Below are positions 1 through 8,096 of a DNA stretch of 64,000 bases, piece after piece. Source of the stretch: Chloracidobacterium sp. N (lineage in GTDB: Bacteria > Acidobacteriota > Blastocatellia > Chloracidobacteriales > Chloracidobacteriaceae); contig NZ_CP072642.1 in the NCBI RefSeq assembly GCF_018304765.1, positions 2,385,819 through 2,449,818 of the forward strand. The letters run 5' to 3'. The position numbers were made by a program, and so were the translations under genes. Numbering within the stretch: position 1 is the stretch's first letter; every line of letters begins with the position of its first letter. The notes beneath the pieces were generated by a model. It did not search any database. It was not told where the DNA came from and saw only the letters and a program-made list of their open reading frames with translations.

Positions 1-578
1 CGCTGGGCTGGCTGGGAGTGGGCGGACTCATGGCGTTTTTCATTGTCGGCACAGTCGCCTCGAAAATCGGCTATGAGAAGAAGCGCGCCAAGCGTACGGC
101 GCAGGAAATCCGTACCTGGCGCAATGCCGTCGCCAATGCCGGCGTTGCGGCCTTGTGTGCCCCCCTGGTTGTCCTGACACCTCATGCCGGACTCTTTACG
201 GTTGCCGTCCTGGGCTCATTTGCGGCGGCGGCTTCAGACACCGTGGCCGGAGAAATCGGCCGGGTCTATGGCGGCGTGCCCTACTCGATCACGACCTGGC
301 GGCGCGCCCGGATTGGTGACAACGGCGCGGTGTCCGTCATTGGTCTGCTGGCCGGGTTGCTCACGGCCATTGCCTTTGGCGCGCTGGCCTACGCTGCCGC
401 CGATGCCAATCTGCACCGGGCGGTCTGGTGCATTGCCATCGGGGGCATGGGCGGCAACCTGATGGACAGCCTGCTCGGCGCTACGGCTGAAAACGCCGGC
501 TACCTGGACAACGAAGCCGTCAACTTCGTCTGCACGCTGTGCGGCGCGCTGCTTGCCGTTTTGCTTTTCGCGTTGTAA
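1..578 (+). CDS. DUF92 family integral membrane protein, 5' truncated
   Basis: The frame is open to the left edge, so the N-terminus lies outside the window. The visible part (about 190 residues) is a string of hydrophobic segments broken by a basic loop (GYEKKRAKRTAQE). The motifs AASDTVAGEIG and GGNLMDSLLGATAE are typical of the DUF92/TIGR00297 family. That family includes plant VTE6 (phytyl-phosphate kinase) and animal TMEM19, so a polyprenyl-phosphate-related role in the cytoplasmic membrane is possible but not shown. The full family protein is usually 250 residues or longer, consistent with a missing N-terminal third. The next gene follows on the same strand after 58 bp. Family assignment is fairly sure; the substrate is unknown. 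Confidence 0.75.
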   Translation, partial: LGWLGVGGLMAFFIVGTVASKIGYEKKRAKRTAQEIRTWRNAVANAGVAALCAPLVVLTPHAGLFTVAVLGSFAAAASDTVAGEIGRVYGGVPYSITTWRRARIGDNGAVSVIGLLAGLLTAIAFGALAYAAADANLHRAVWCIAIGGMGGNLMDSLLGATAENAGYLDNEAVNFVCTLCGALLAVLLFAL

Positions 579-636
579 AAGCGAAGGCAAACCTGAGAGT
601 TGGCACAAGGCGCAACGTGCGGCGAGGTAGCGTGGC

Positions 637-2535
637 ATGACGCTTCTCCAAAACCGGTATCTTCTGGGTGAGGAACTCGGCCGGGGTGCGTTCGGGAAAA
701 CGTATCTGGCCACAGACACGCACTCGCCCTCGAACCGGAAGTGTGTTGTCAAGGAACTGATCTGGAGCGGCGACCCAGAGATGGCCGATCAGGTGCGCGA
801 GCGCTTCCGACGGGAAGCCATCCTGCTGGAAAGTCTGGGGCGCGACTCGCAGGGGGGCATTCCCGAACTGTATGCGTACTTCAGCGAGAACGAGCGCCAT
901 TACCTGGTTCAGGAATGGATTGACGGTGAGACCCTCACGCAAAAGCTGAAACGTGAAGGGCCCCAGACGGAAGCCGCCACGGTGCATCTGCTCCTGGGGG
1001 CGCTCCGGGTGCTGGACTACATCCACACGGGACTGACCCCGATCATTCACCGCGACATCAAGCCGGACAACATCATGCTGCGCCGTGCCACGGGGCAGGT
1101 CGTTCTCATTGACTTCGGTGTGGTCAAGGAAGTGACCCACACGGATGGTTACACCATGCAGACCGGGACGAGAGGGTATATGCCGCCGGAGCAGGTGGTC
1201 GGACGGCCCACCTTTGCCAGTGACCTCTATGCTCTGGCCATGACCGCCATTACCTATGCTACCGGTCGGCATCCACATTCCCTCGCAAACCAGGACCGCC
1301 TGGAACTCGACTGGCGCGGGATGGCCCCGGAGATTTCCCCGGCGCTGGCCGACCTTCTGGACCGGGCCATCCGATACGACCCGCAGGAACGGTTTTCATC
1401 GGCTCGGGCGTTTGCGCTGGCGATTATCCAAACACTTCGTCTGCCGGCATCGGAGGCAAACGACTGGCTGGCACCCAGCCGAAGCACGAATGCCAACGTC
1501 AGCCGGGCCACAGACCCCCTGCCTTTTACACAACTTTCGGCAACCCAACCGGCAGGTGGATTCCTGGACTCACCGACGATACCGCTGTTGTCCGTGCCGT
1601 CATCCCCTTCCAACAACCCCTCCATTCCACCGACCTACCGGGGACAACCATCCGCCCGCCAGCCGGAACAGTCCGGACCAATGCCGTCCCCGGTATCCAC
1701 CCGACTTGTTTTACCGCTGGTGAGTGTCAGCCTGGCCCTGGTTCTGTTCGTTGGCGCCGGACTGCTGATGTGGCGGATGTTTACCCCGGCATTGAATCAA
1801 TCCACGGCGTCATCCAAATCAACCAGGGACGAGTCAGAGGGGAAGACAGCACGCCCGTCCGTGGCCCCCCCCGACATGGTTCTGATTCCAGGTGGCGTCT
1901 TTCAGATGGGCAGCCCGAGCGCGGAAGACCCGGCCCACCAGGTCACTGTCAGTTCTTTCTTTATTGACAAATATGAAGTGACCAATGCCGCCTACGCTGC
2001 CTTTGTCAAAGCCACGGGACACCCGGCGCCACCGGGCTGGAAAAACGGCACGTATCCGAAGGGCAAGGATAACCACCCGGTAGGCAATGTTTCCTGGGAA
2101 GATGCCCGGGCCTATGCCGCCTGGGCTGGGAAACGCCTGCCGACAGAAGCTGAGTGGGAATTTGCCGCCCGTGGAACCGAAGGCCGCCGCTATCCTTGGG
2201 GGAACGAATTTGCCCGCTGGCGGCTCAACTCGGCTGAAGCCGAAGTGGGACACACCGAAACCGTCGGCAGTTTTCCGACCGGCGCCACACCGGAGGGTGT
2301 GTTTGATTTGGCGGGGAATGTCGCTGAGTGGACGGCCTCTGATGACGCACCCTATCCGGGAAGCGCCCGCAAGCCGGTGCCTGGAACCAAGATCGTGCGC
2401 GGCGGTGGGTTTTCGCTGCCAGGCAAGTATGCGTCGGCGACAAAACGTACCCAGGTCCCACCTGACACCCGCGACCCGGCGCTGGGTTTTCGCTGCGCGC
2501 GGGATGTCGAACTGCCACCGTCCAAAAACCAATAA
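637..2535 (+). CDS. Membrane Ser/Thr protein kinase fused to an FGE-sulfatase-type domain
   Basis: 632 residues. The N-terminal Hanks-type kinase (about 7-275) has an intact glycine loop (GRGAFGKTYLA), VVKEL lysine, HRDIKPDN catalytic loop near 137 and DFG near 159, so it should be active in the cytoplasm. A Pro/Ser-rich linker leads to one transmembrane helix (about 356-380), and an FGE-sulfatase/SUMF1-type domain (about 411-628, from PDMVLIPGGVFQMGS to GFRCARD) would lie outside the membrane. That domain lacks the paired active-site cysteines of true formylglycine-generating enzymes, so a sensing or binding role is more likely than sulfatase maturation. An AGG about 9 bases before the ATG supports the start. 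The next gene encodes a secreted protein of the same fold. Confidence 0.88.
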   Translation: MTLLQNRYLLGEELGRGAFGKTYLATDTHSPSNRKCVVKELIWSGDPEMADQVRERFRREAILLESLGRDSQGGIPELYAYFSENERHYLVQEWIDGETLTQKLKREGPQTEAATVHLLLGALRVLDYIHTGLTPIIHRDIKPDNIMLRRATGQVVLIDFGVVKEVTHTDGYTMQTGTRGYMPPEQVVGRPTFASDLYALAMTAITYATGRHPHSLANQDRLELDWRGMAPEISPALADLLDRAIRYDPQERFSSARAFALAIIQTLRLPASEANDWLAPSRSTNANVSRATDPLPFTQLSATQPAGGFLDSPTIPLLSVPSSPSNNPSIPPTYRGQPSARQPEQSGPMPSPVSTRLVLPLVSVSLALVLFVGAGLLMWRMFTPALNQSTASSKSTRDESEGKTARPSVAPPDMVLIPGGVFQMGSPSAEDPAHQVTVSSFFIDKYEVTNAAYAAFVKATGHPAPPGWKNGTYPKGKDNHPVGNVSWEDARAYAAWAGKRLPTEAEWEFAARGTEGRRYPWGNEFARWRLNSAEAEVGHTETVGSFPTGATPEGVFDLAGNVAEWTASDDAPYPGSARKPVPGTKIVRGGGFSLPGKYASATKRTQVPPDTRDPALGFRCARDVELPPSKNQ

Positions 2536-2559
2536 ACTGATGCCCCAGCCTCACAGCCC

Positions 2560-3402
2560 ATGCCTGCCCGACGTACCCATCCTGTGAACGGGATACTTGC
2601 CTGTGTACTCGGCATGAGTCTCTTCAACCTGGGTTTTATCAACCGGGCCTGGGGACAGGGCGACAACCCCTTCAGGAAAGAGCCGTCCAGGAAAGAGCCG
2701 GTCAGGCGCAAGACCGTCCGCAAACCACCCTCCGCTTCACGCCCAACCGCCCCGCCGACACCGGCAACTTCCACTACGCAGCCAGCCAACCCCACAACAC
2801 CAGCAAGTCCAGCCACGCAGCCGGCCAATGTGCCATTGCCGCCGGCCTCCCGTCCCCTGGTCAACACCCTGGGCATGGAAATGATTCCACTTCGCTTCAA
2901 CGGGCAGGTCCTGTACTTCAGCAAGTATGAAGTCACCCAGCAGCAGTGGTACGCCGTGATGGGCAACAACCCCAGTTACCAACGGGGCGACACCGTGCCG
3001 GTCAACCGCGTTTCGCTGGAGGATGTCTTGCAGTTTATCGAGACGCTCAACCAGTTGGAACGCAACAGCTCCTTCCGGTACCGCCTGCCAACCGTCGAGG
3101 AGTGGGAATTTGCCGCCCGGGGCAGTGGTTCACCTGGTCTCGACGCCGTGGCCTGGTACCAGCCCAATTCGGGCGGGCGGCCCCGTCCCGTCGGCGGCAA
3201 ACAGCCCAACGGGTTTGGCCTGCACGACATGTTTGGCAATGTCTGGGAGTGGTGTGCCGGCGGATTCATCCGCGGCGGCGCCTATGACAGCCCTGCCGAG
3301 CAGTGCAGTCCGAGGGGCGGGCGCATAGAATCGCCGCAGAGACGCGACAGCAACATCGGCTTTCGGTTGGTGGCGACACCGGTCGCGGAGTCACCCCCTT
3401 AG
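2560..3402 (+). CDS. Secreted FGE-sulfatase-fold protein
   Basis: 280 residues. An N-terminal hydrophobic stretch ending in AWGQ looks like a signal peptide. A linker rich in Pro, Thr and Ala (about 45-95) precedes one SUMF1/FGE-type domain (about 105-276) with GMEMIPLRF, YEVTQQQWYAVMGNNPS, RLPTVEEWEFAARG, GNVWEWCAGG and GFRLVA. The FGE catalytic cysteine pair is absent, so it probably uses the C-type-lectin-like fold for binding. It starts 24 bp after the kinase gene and its domain resembles the kinase's extracellular domain, which suggests co-transcription and perhaps a shared ligand or partner (inference). No clear Shine-Dalgarno sequence is visible before the ATG. Confidence 0.78.
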   Translation: MPARRTHPVNGILACVLGMSLFNLGFINRAWGQGDNPFRKEPSRKEPVRRKTVRKPPSASRPTAPPTPATSTTQPANPTTPASPATQPANVPLPPASRPLVNTLGMEMIPLRFNGQVLYFSKYEVTQQQWYAVMGNNPSYQRGDTVPVNRVSLEDVLQFIETLNQLERNSSFRYRLPTVEEWEFAARGSGSPGLDAVAWYQPNSGGRPRPVGGKQPNGFGLHDMFGNVWEWCAGGFIRGGAYDSPAEQCSPRGGRIESPQRRDSNIGFRLVATPVAESPP

Positions 3403-3442
3403 TGACGCCTGGCCCTCCGCCACACCGCCGGATTGGAACCCG

Positions 3443-4336
3443 TCAGGATTTCTTCGCTGTCCTGCGCCGCGCCGCCGACGGTTTGTGGTTGTCAGCCGCC
3501 GCTGCTCCGGTAATGCCTTTCAGCTTGCTGGCTTCGACTTCACTTAGCGACACGATAGCTTCGCGCCGACCTTCCAGATCGGCTTCAGCCGCAGCAACAC
3601 CGGCTTTGGAAGGCGGATTCAAAGCCGCCGGTATCTCTACAACCGGGGCGACCTTGGGCAGTACCCTCCGAATCTTGCGCTGCAACACGCTGAACACCTT
3701 GTTGACGGTCTGGGTCGCGTCCACCGTCTCAAAATCATACTGCCGCGCCAGTTGATCGAAGGTTGCCAGCAGCCGGGTCTGGTACTGCACGAAGCAGTCA
3801 TACATGTCATCGCCCGGCAGAAAATCCATCCCGGATTCCCAGTAATCAAAGCCGGTACTCGTCAGCACCCGCGGAATGAGATGCGCCAGGTCAATCTTCA
3901 GATAGAACACCGCATCCGGCTTGAGGGCAAAACCATAGACACTCTGAATCCAGTCCAGTGCCGCGCCGCGCACAATGGCACGCGCCATCAGTGAATACAC
4001 ATAGCGGTCGGTCAGGACGATGAACCCCGCCCGCAGTGCCGGAATCATCTGGTTTTCCAGACGGTCGGCCAGGTCAGTCGCATAAAACAGGTCCATGGTC
4101 CTGGCGCCAAGGGTGTGACCTTCCTTGGCTTTCTTGAGGCCGCGCCCGGCAAGCAGCGAGCGCGTCAGTCCGGTGTCCAGGACGGCAAACCCGGAGGATT
4201 CGAGCCAGGTTTTGAGCAGGGCAATCTGGGTCGAGCGCCCGACGCCATCCGTGCCTTCGAGAACGATCAGGCGGCCCGGCAGGTCTTTTTCCTGAAAGCC
4301 CGGAAGTCCGGCGCCAAAAAACTGAACCTTTGTCAT
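3443..4336 (-). CDS. Thymidylate-kinase-like protein with degenerate P-loop
   Basis: I start this gene at the ATG at 4336 because GGAG stands six bases before it; an in-frame GTG at 4384 touches the stop of the preceding gene and is less convincing. The 297-residue protein has the thymidylate kinase fold: P-loop region at 27-36 (EGTDGVGRST), DRYVYS, and a kinase-like C-terminal half. The P-loop lysine is replaced by Arg (R34), which normally cripples phosphate binding. The last 60 residues are a Lys/Ala-rich extension. It directly follows a paralogue with an intact P-loop in the same operon, suggesting a regulatory or partner subunit, or a kinase with altered nucleotide use (inference). Confidence 0.8.
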   Translation of the reverse strand: MTKVQFFGAGLPGFQEKDLPGRLIVLEGTDGVGRSTQIALLKTWLESSGFAVLDTGLTRSLLAGRGLKKAKEGHTLGARTMDLFYATDLADRLENQMIPALRAGFIVLTDRYVYSLMARAIVRGAALDWIQSVYGFALKPDAVFYLKIDLAHLIPRVLTSTGFDYWESGMDFLPGDDMYDCFVQYQTRLLATFDQLARQYDFETVDATQTVNKVFSVLQRKIRRVLPKVAPVVEIPAALNPPSKAGVAAAEADLEGRREAIVSLSEVEASKLKGITGAAAADNHKPSAARRRTAKKS

Positions 4337-4384
4337 AAGGTACTCCAACGTTGACCGTCGCAGGACGGCCGCCACGGCATCCAC

Positions 4385-5080
4385 TCACCGCCGGCGACGG
4401 CGAAACTGTGGATCGCGCAGAACATCCTTCAGGTGTGGCTTGACGAGACTGCGCACGATCCGCTGCTGTTCGGTAATGGGAAGCGTGGCGTCAATGACCG
4501 TCAGGTTATACTCCTCCACGAGTCGCTCGTATTCCTCCAGTATCTTGCCCTGAAAGATACGGAACGACTCATAAGGGTCCTCTGACCAGCCCATGTCGAG
4601 ACCGGCTTCGTAGTATTTCAGCTCCGGCCGCCCCACCAGAATGCGGTCCAGCGCCGTTTCCAGCGGTACACGAAAATAGAACCCGATGGTTGGTGGAACG
4701 GCAAAACCATAGACCTTGCGGACCCAGTTGCGGTCGTTACCCCGGACGGAATCCCGTGCAAAGGCCGTGTAAACGTAGCGGTCGGCTAGCACAATCGCCC
4801 CGGCTTTGAGCGGAGGAACAATCTCGCGCTCGGTACGGTCGGCAAAGTCCGTCGCATGAATCAAACTGAACGTGGTCGGAGAAAGGGAATGGGTTTCCTT
4901 GCCGAGCTTGGTTGTCTTTTTGACGAGCGGCGAGGAGTTCCACGCACTGAAAAAAACGCAGTACCCTTCGGCAATCAGCCACTTGTGCAACAGATCAAGT
5001 TGCGTGCTTTTGCCCGAACCATCAATCCCTTCAACGATAAACAGTTTCCCGGGAAATCCAGTTGTCAAACCAGCTTGCAT
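4385..5080 (-). CDS. Thymidylate kinase family protein
   Basis: 231 residues. The protein has an intact P-loop at 17-26 (EGIDGSGKST), the DRYVYT motif, and a length near that of bacterial dTMP kinases (about 210). The expected reaction is ATP-dependent phosphorylation of dTMP to dTDP, but the C-terminal half is divergent and ends in a poly-Arg tail (FRRRRR), so the substrate is not certain. GGAG seven bases upstream of the ATG at 5080 supports the start. It lies 57 bp downstream of cysE and just upstream of a second, P-loop-degenerate paralogue; the three probably form one minus-strand transcript. Confidence 0.82.
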   Translation of the reverse strand: MQAGLTTGFPGKLFIVEGIDGSGKSTQLDLLHKWLIAEGYCVFFSAWNSSPLVKKTTKLGKETHSLSPTTFSLIHATDFADRTEREIVPPLKAGAIVLADRYVYTAFARDSVRGNDRNWVRKVYGFAVPPTIGFYFRVPLETALDRILVGRPELKYYEAGLDMGWSEDPYESFRIFQGKILEEYERLVEEYNLTVIDATLPITEQQRIVRSLVKPHLKDVLRDPQFRRRRR

Positions 5081-5137
5081 GTTGTTGCTCCAGGCGGCCG
5101 GCCGCGCCCTGTGGCCACAGTGGCCGCGCCAGGCCGT

Positions 5138-6058
5138 TCAGGTCGTGCGCGCCGTTTCTGTACGGGTCACAATCCGTATGTGGGGTTCTTCGATGACGAC
5201 CTTGCTGTAGGGCGCGACGGAGTGCGTCAGCCACACATTACCGCCAATGACGCTGCCCCGTCCAATGACCGTCTCGCCGCCCAGAATGGTGGCCCCGGCA
5301 TAGATCACCACATCGTCCTCAATGGTCGGATGCCGCTTGATGTGGCGGACCAGCGAGCCGTTGGCATCCTTGGGAAACGACAGCGCACCCAGGGTCACGC
5401 CCTGGTACAGCTTGACGTTGTTGCCAATGACCGTCGTCTCCCCAATCACCACGCCTGTGCCATGGTCAATGAAGAACCGCCGGCCAATCTGTGCGCCGGG
5501 ATGAATGTCAATCCCCGTCCGCCCGTGAACATACTCGGACATGATGCGCGGAATGAGCGGCACGCCACGGGTGAACAGATCATGGGCGATGCGGTGGACA
5601 AAAATCGCCTGCACACAGGGATAGCTCAAAATCACTTCATCGTGGTCATGCGCGGCCGGGTCGCCCAGGTATGCCGCCTCCACATCTTCGGCCAGCATCT
5701 CCCGGAGCGCCGGCAGCCGGTCGAGCAGGTCCCACACAATGGCCTCGGCTTCCGCCTGGCAATCCGAACATTCCGCACAGTGTTCCCTGGGCAGCTTCCG
5801 GTCGTGGCACAGCGCCAGCGCAATCTGCTTTGGCAACTCAGCGGCAATGTCTTCCACCAGCCCCCTGACCCGTTCCCGTGTGGCCGCCTGCGCCACGATG
5901 CCGTAATACCCCGGAAGCAGTAGTTCCCGAAAGTCAAGCAGGGTTTTGATGATGGCGTCGCGTGACGGAAGTGACCCATGGTTGGTCTGCAACACGGACG
6001 GCGACGTATATGCCTGCATCAACGCCTGAACGGCGTGGGTCAATCGGGAGTGCGTCAT
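5138..6058 (-). CDS. cysE: Serine O-acetyltransferase
   Basis: 306 residues. Makes O-acetylserine from serine and acetyl-CoA, the first step of cysteine synthesis in the cytoplasm. The N-terminal helical domain is longer than in short EpsC-type enzymes. The C-terminal left-handed beta-helix carries the family's signature [11 protein letters not shown], then the acid/base residues in DIHP and [18 protein letters not shown] and GGNVWL. The C-terminus ends in an extension similar in position to the regulatory tail of CysE. It is the first gene of a minus-strand operon with two thymidylate-kinase-like genes and diverges from hpd across a 179 bp gap. The ribosome binding site is weak. Confidence 0.93.
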   Translation of the reverse strand: MTHSRLTHAVQALMQAYTSPSVLQTNHGSLPSRDAIIKTLLDFRELLLPGYYGIVAQAATRERVRGLVEDIAAELPKQIALALCHDRKLPREHCAECSDCQAEAEAIVWDLLDRLPALREMLAEDVEAAYLGDPAAHDHDEVILSYPCVQAIFVHRIAHDLFTRGVPLIPRIMSEYVHGRTGIDIHPGAQIGRRFFIDHGTGVVIGETTVIGNNVKLYQGVTLGALSFPKDANGSLVRHIKRHPTIEDDVVIYAGATILGGETVIGRGSVIGGNVWLTHSVAPYSKVVIEEPHIRIVTRTETARTT

Positions 6059-6237
6059 GGCAGAACACTTGTGGCGGGCCGGGTGATAACGGCCGCGACC
6101 ACAACTCTAAACGAGAACCGCCCGGACGTGAAACCATTCCGATGCCTTTGTGCCGTGGAACACCTTGCACATCGGGCCCGGCCGGATGACAATCAAATGT
6201 GCGTTTTCTTACCTGCTCTCCAGGGGGTTATCATTCT

Positions 6238-7356
6238 ATGTCCGCACCCAAAGAAGCAACCCGGCACGAGCGCGCGCCGCTGGCCGTGGCGGATTTCGAC
6301 CACGTTGAGTTTTACGTCGGCAATGCAAAGCAGGCGGCCCATTTCTACCGTACGGCGTTCGGCTTCGACATTGTGGCCTACCGCGGCCCCGAAACCGGCG
6401 TGCACGATTGCGTATCATACGCCCTCCAGCACGGGACGATTCGCCTGGTCGTCACCGGTGCGCTCACCCCGGACCACCCGGTTGCCGAACACGTCCGCCG
6501 GCACGGCGATGGTGTTCAGGCCGTAGCTTTTCGCACCCCGGATGTCGTCGGGGACTTCACCCGGGCCGTCGAACGTGGCGCGACGGCGCATCGCGCGCCG
6601 GAAACGCTGCGTGATGACCACGGCATCGCGCATATCGCCGAAATTGCCGCCTATGGCGACACGATCCACCGTTTCGTCGGCCGCGACGACTACACCGGCC
6701 CATTCCTGCCCGGCTTTGTGCCGCGCCTGGTCAAGGCCCCGCACACCGGCTTTCTCCACCGCATTGACCACGTGGTGGCCAACGTCGGCTGGCACCAGAT
6801 GGAAACGTGGGTGAAGTTCTACGAAGACATTTTCGGCTTCTTCCAGTTCCGGCACTTCGACGAGAAAGACATTTCGACGGAATACACGGCGCTGCGGTCA
6901 AAGGTGATGGCAAGCCCGAACCTGGCCATCAAACTGCCCATCAACGAGCCGGCCGAAGGCAAAAAGCGGTCTCAAATCGAGGAATACGTGGATTTTTACG
7001 GCTCGCCCGGCGTCCAGCACATCGCCATTGCCACGCCGGACATCATCGGGGCCGTGTCCCGGTTGCGGGACAACGGCGTGGAGTTGCAGAGCGTCCCGGC
7101 AACCTACTACGACACCATCACGGAACGGGTCGGCAACATCGAAGAAGACCTCGCCGTGCTGCGCGATCTCAACATCCTCATTGACCGGGATGACCAGGGC
7201 TACCTGCTTCAGATTTTCACCAAGCCGGTTCAGGACCGGCCGACGGTGTTTTTCGAGATCATCCAGCGCAGGGGCAGCGAAAGTTTCGGCAAGGGCAATT
7301 TCAAGGCACTGTTCGAGGCCATCGAACGCGACCAGGCCGCGCGCGGCACGCTCTGA
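6238..7356 (+). CDS. hpd: 4-hydroxyphenylpyruvate dioxygenase
   Basis: 372 residues. Converts 4-hydroxyphenylpyruvate to homogentisate, used in tyrosine breakdown and in tocopherol or plastoquinone-type synthesis. Two vicinal-oxygen-chelate halves are visible. The three Fe(II) ligands of the C-terminal half are H178 (RIDHVV), H261 (GVQHIA) and E340 (FFEIIQRRG). An upstream in-frame ATG at 6199 exists, but AGGGGG ten bases before the ATG at 6238 and the family's usual N-terminus favour 6238. It stands alone on the plus strand; homogentisate dioxygenase is not in the window, so the downstream fate of the product cannot be told. Confidence 0.95.
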   Translation: MSAPKEATRHERAPLAVADFDHVEFYVGNAKQAAHFYRTAFGFDIVAYRGPETGVHDCVSYALQHGTIRLVVTGALTPDHPVAEHVRRHGDGVQAVAFRTPDVVGDFTRAVERGATAHRAPETLRDDHGIAHIAEIAAYGDTIHRFVGRDDYTGPFLPGFVPRLVKAPHTGFLHRIDHVVANVGWHQMETWVKFYEDIFGFFQFRHFDEKDISTEYTALRSKVMASPNLAIKLPINEPAEGKKRSQIEEYVDFYGSPGVQHIAIATPDIIGAVSRLRDNGVELQSVPATYYDTITERVGNIEEDLAVLRDLNILIDRDDQGYLLQIFTKPVQDRPTVFFEIIQRRGSESFGKGNFKALFEAIERDQAARGTL

Positions 7357-7457
7357 ACCGGAAACACCCTGTCCGCCGGAGCCGGAAATTCCGGCGCGCG
7401 GAGTGCCGGGGATGTCCAGCCAGCGGTACCCCGGCATTCTGGCGGCGTTTTGACCGC

Positions 7458-8048
7458 TCACCCGCCAGTGGAGTCGTCAGATGTCTGGCGCGGGCCGACC
7501 AGCAGAAAGCGTTGCTGTTCGGTGTAGATGGGCCCTGCCGGCGTCAGGGTGCTCTGGTAGAGCACGAGTGCATCGGCCCGGAAACCGGTTCGGGCCGGGG
7601 CAATATCCAGTTTCGGGGAGACGGTCAGGGTCGGGCGCATACGTCCCAGGGTGATGTGCGCGCGGAAAGGTCTTTCTTCGGGGGTCAGTCCGGCATCGCG
7701 GGCGCTGACTTCGGCCAGCGCCGCCAGCGCCATCAGCGGCGGTGTTTCCGGCACAAGACAGGCCAGTGTCCGGGGCTGCCGCGCCGAGGGAAACCAGCGC
7801 GGCTCGGTCAGTTCCAGCTCCAGACGCCCCGGCGCGCCGGGTCGGGAAAGTGCCGCTTCCAACCGGCCGACCAGCTCCGCCTGCACCGCCGGCGTCACCT
7901 CGCCCAGAAAGCGAATCGTCAGGTGCAGGTTGGTTTCCGCCACCCATTTCACCTGGTGCGCCCATGAAGCCTGCGTCAGCCGCCGTTGGTAACGGCACAG
8001 CACGGTCTGGGCGGCAGGGTCAGGCGCAAGGGCCAGAAAGGCGCGCAT
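7458..8048 (-). CDS. thpR: RNA 2',3'-cyclic phosphodiesterase (2H family)
   Basis: 196 residues from the ATG at 8048, chosen because GGAG lies ten bases upstream and MRAFLALAP is the usual start of this family; the frame itself opens 14 codons earlier. The two HxT motifs of 2H phosphoesterases are present: HLTIRFLGEV and HITLGRM. The family hydrolyses 2',3'-cyclic phosphates on RNA ends and was described as a 2'-5' RNA ligase. It starts about 50 bp after the stop of the beta-propeller gene on the same strand, so the two may be co-transcribed. Confidence 0.9.
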   Translation of the reverse strand: MRAFLALAPDPAAQTVLCRYQRRLTQASWAHQVKWVAETNLHLTIRFLGEVTPAVQAELVGRLEAALSRPGAPGRLELELTEPRWFPSARQPRTLACLVPETPPLMALAALAEVSARDAGLTPEERPFRAHITLGRMRPTLTVSPKLDIAPARTGFRADALVLYQSTLTPAGPIYTEQQRFLLVGPRQTSDDSTGG

Positions 8049-8096
8049 CGGTCGTTTTCTCCATTCCGGTACAGGGCGGCTGCCACGCACAGCCGC

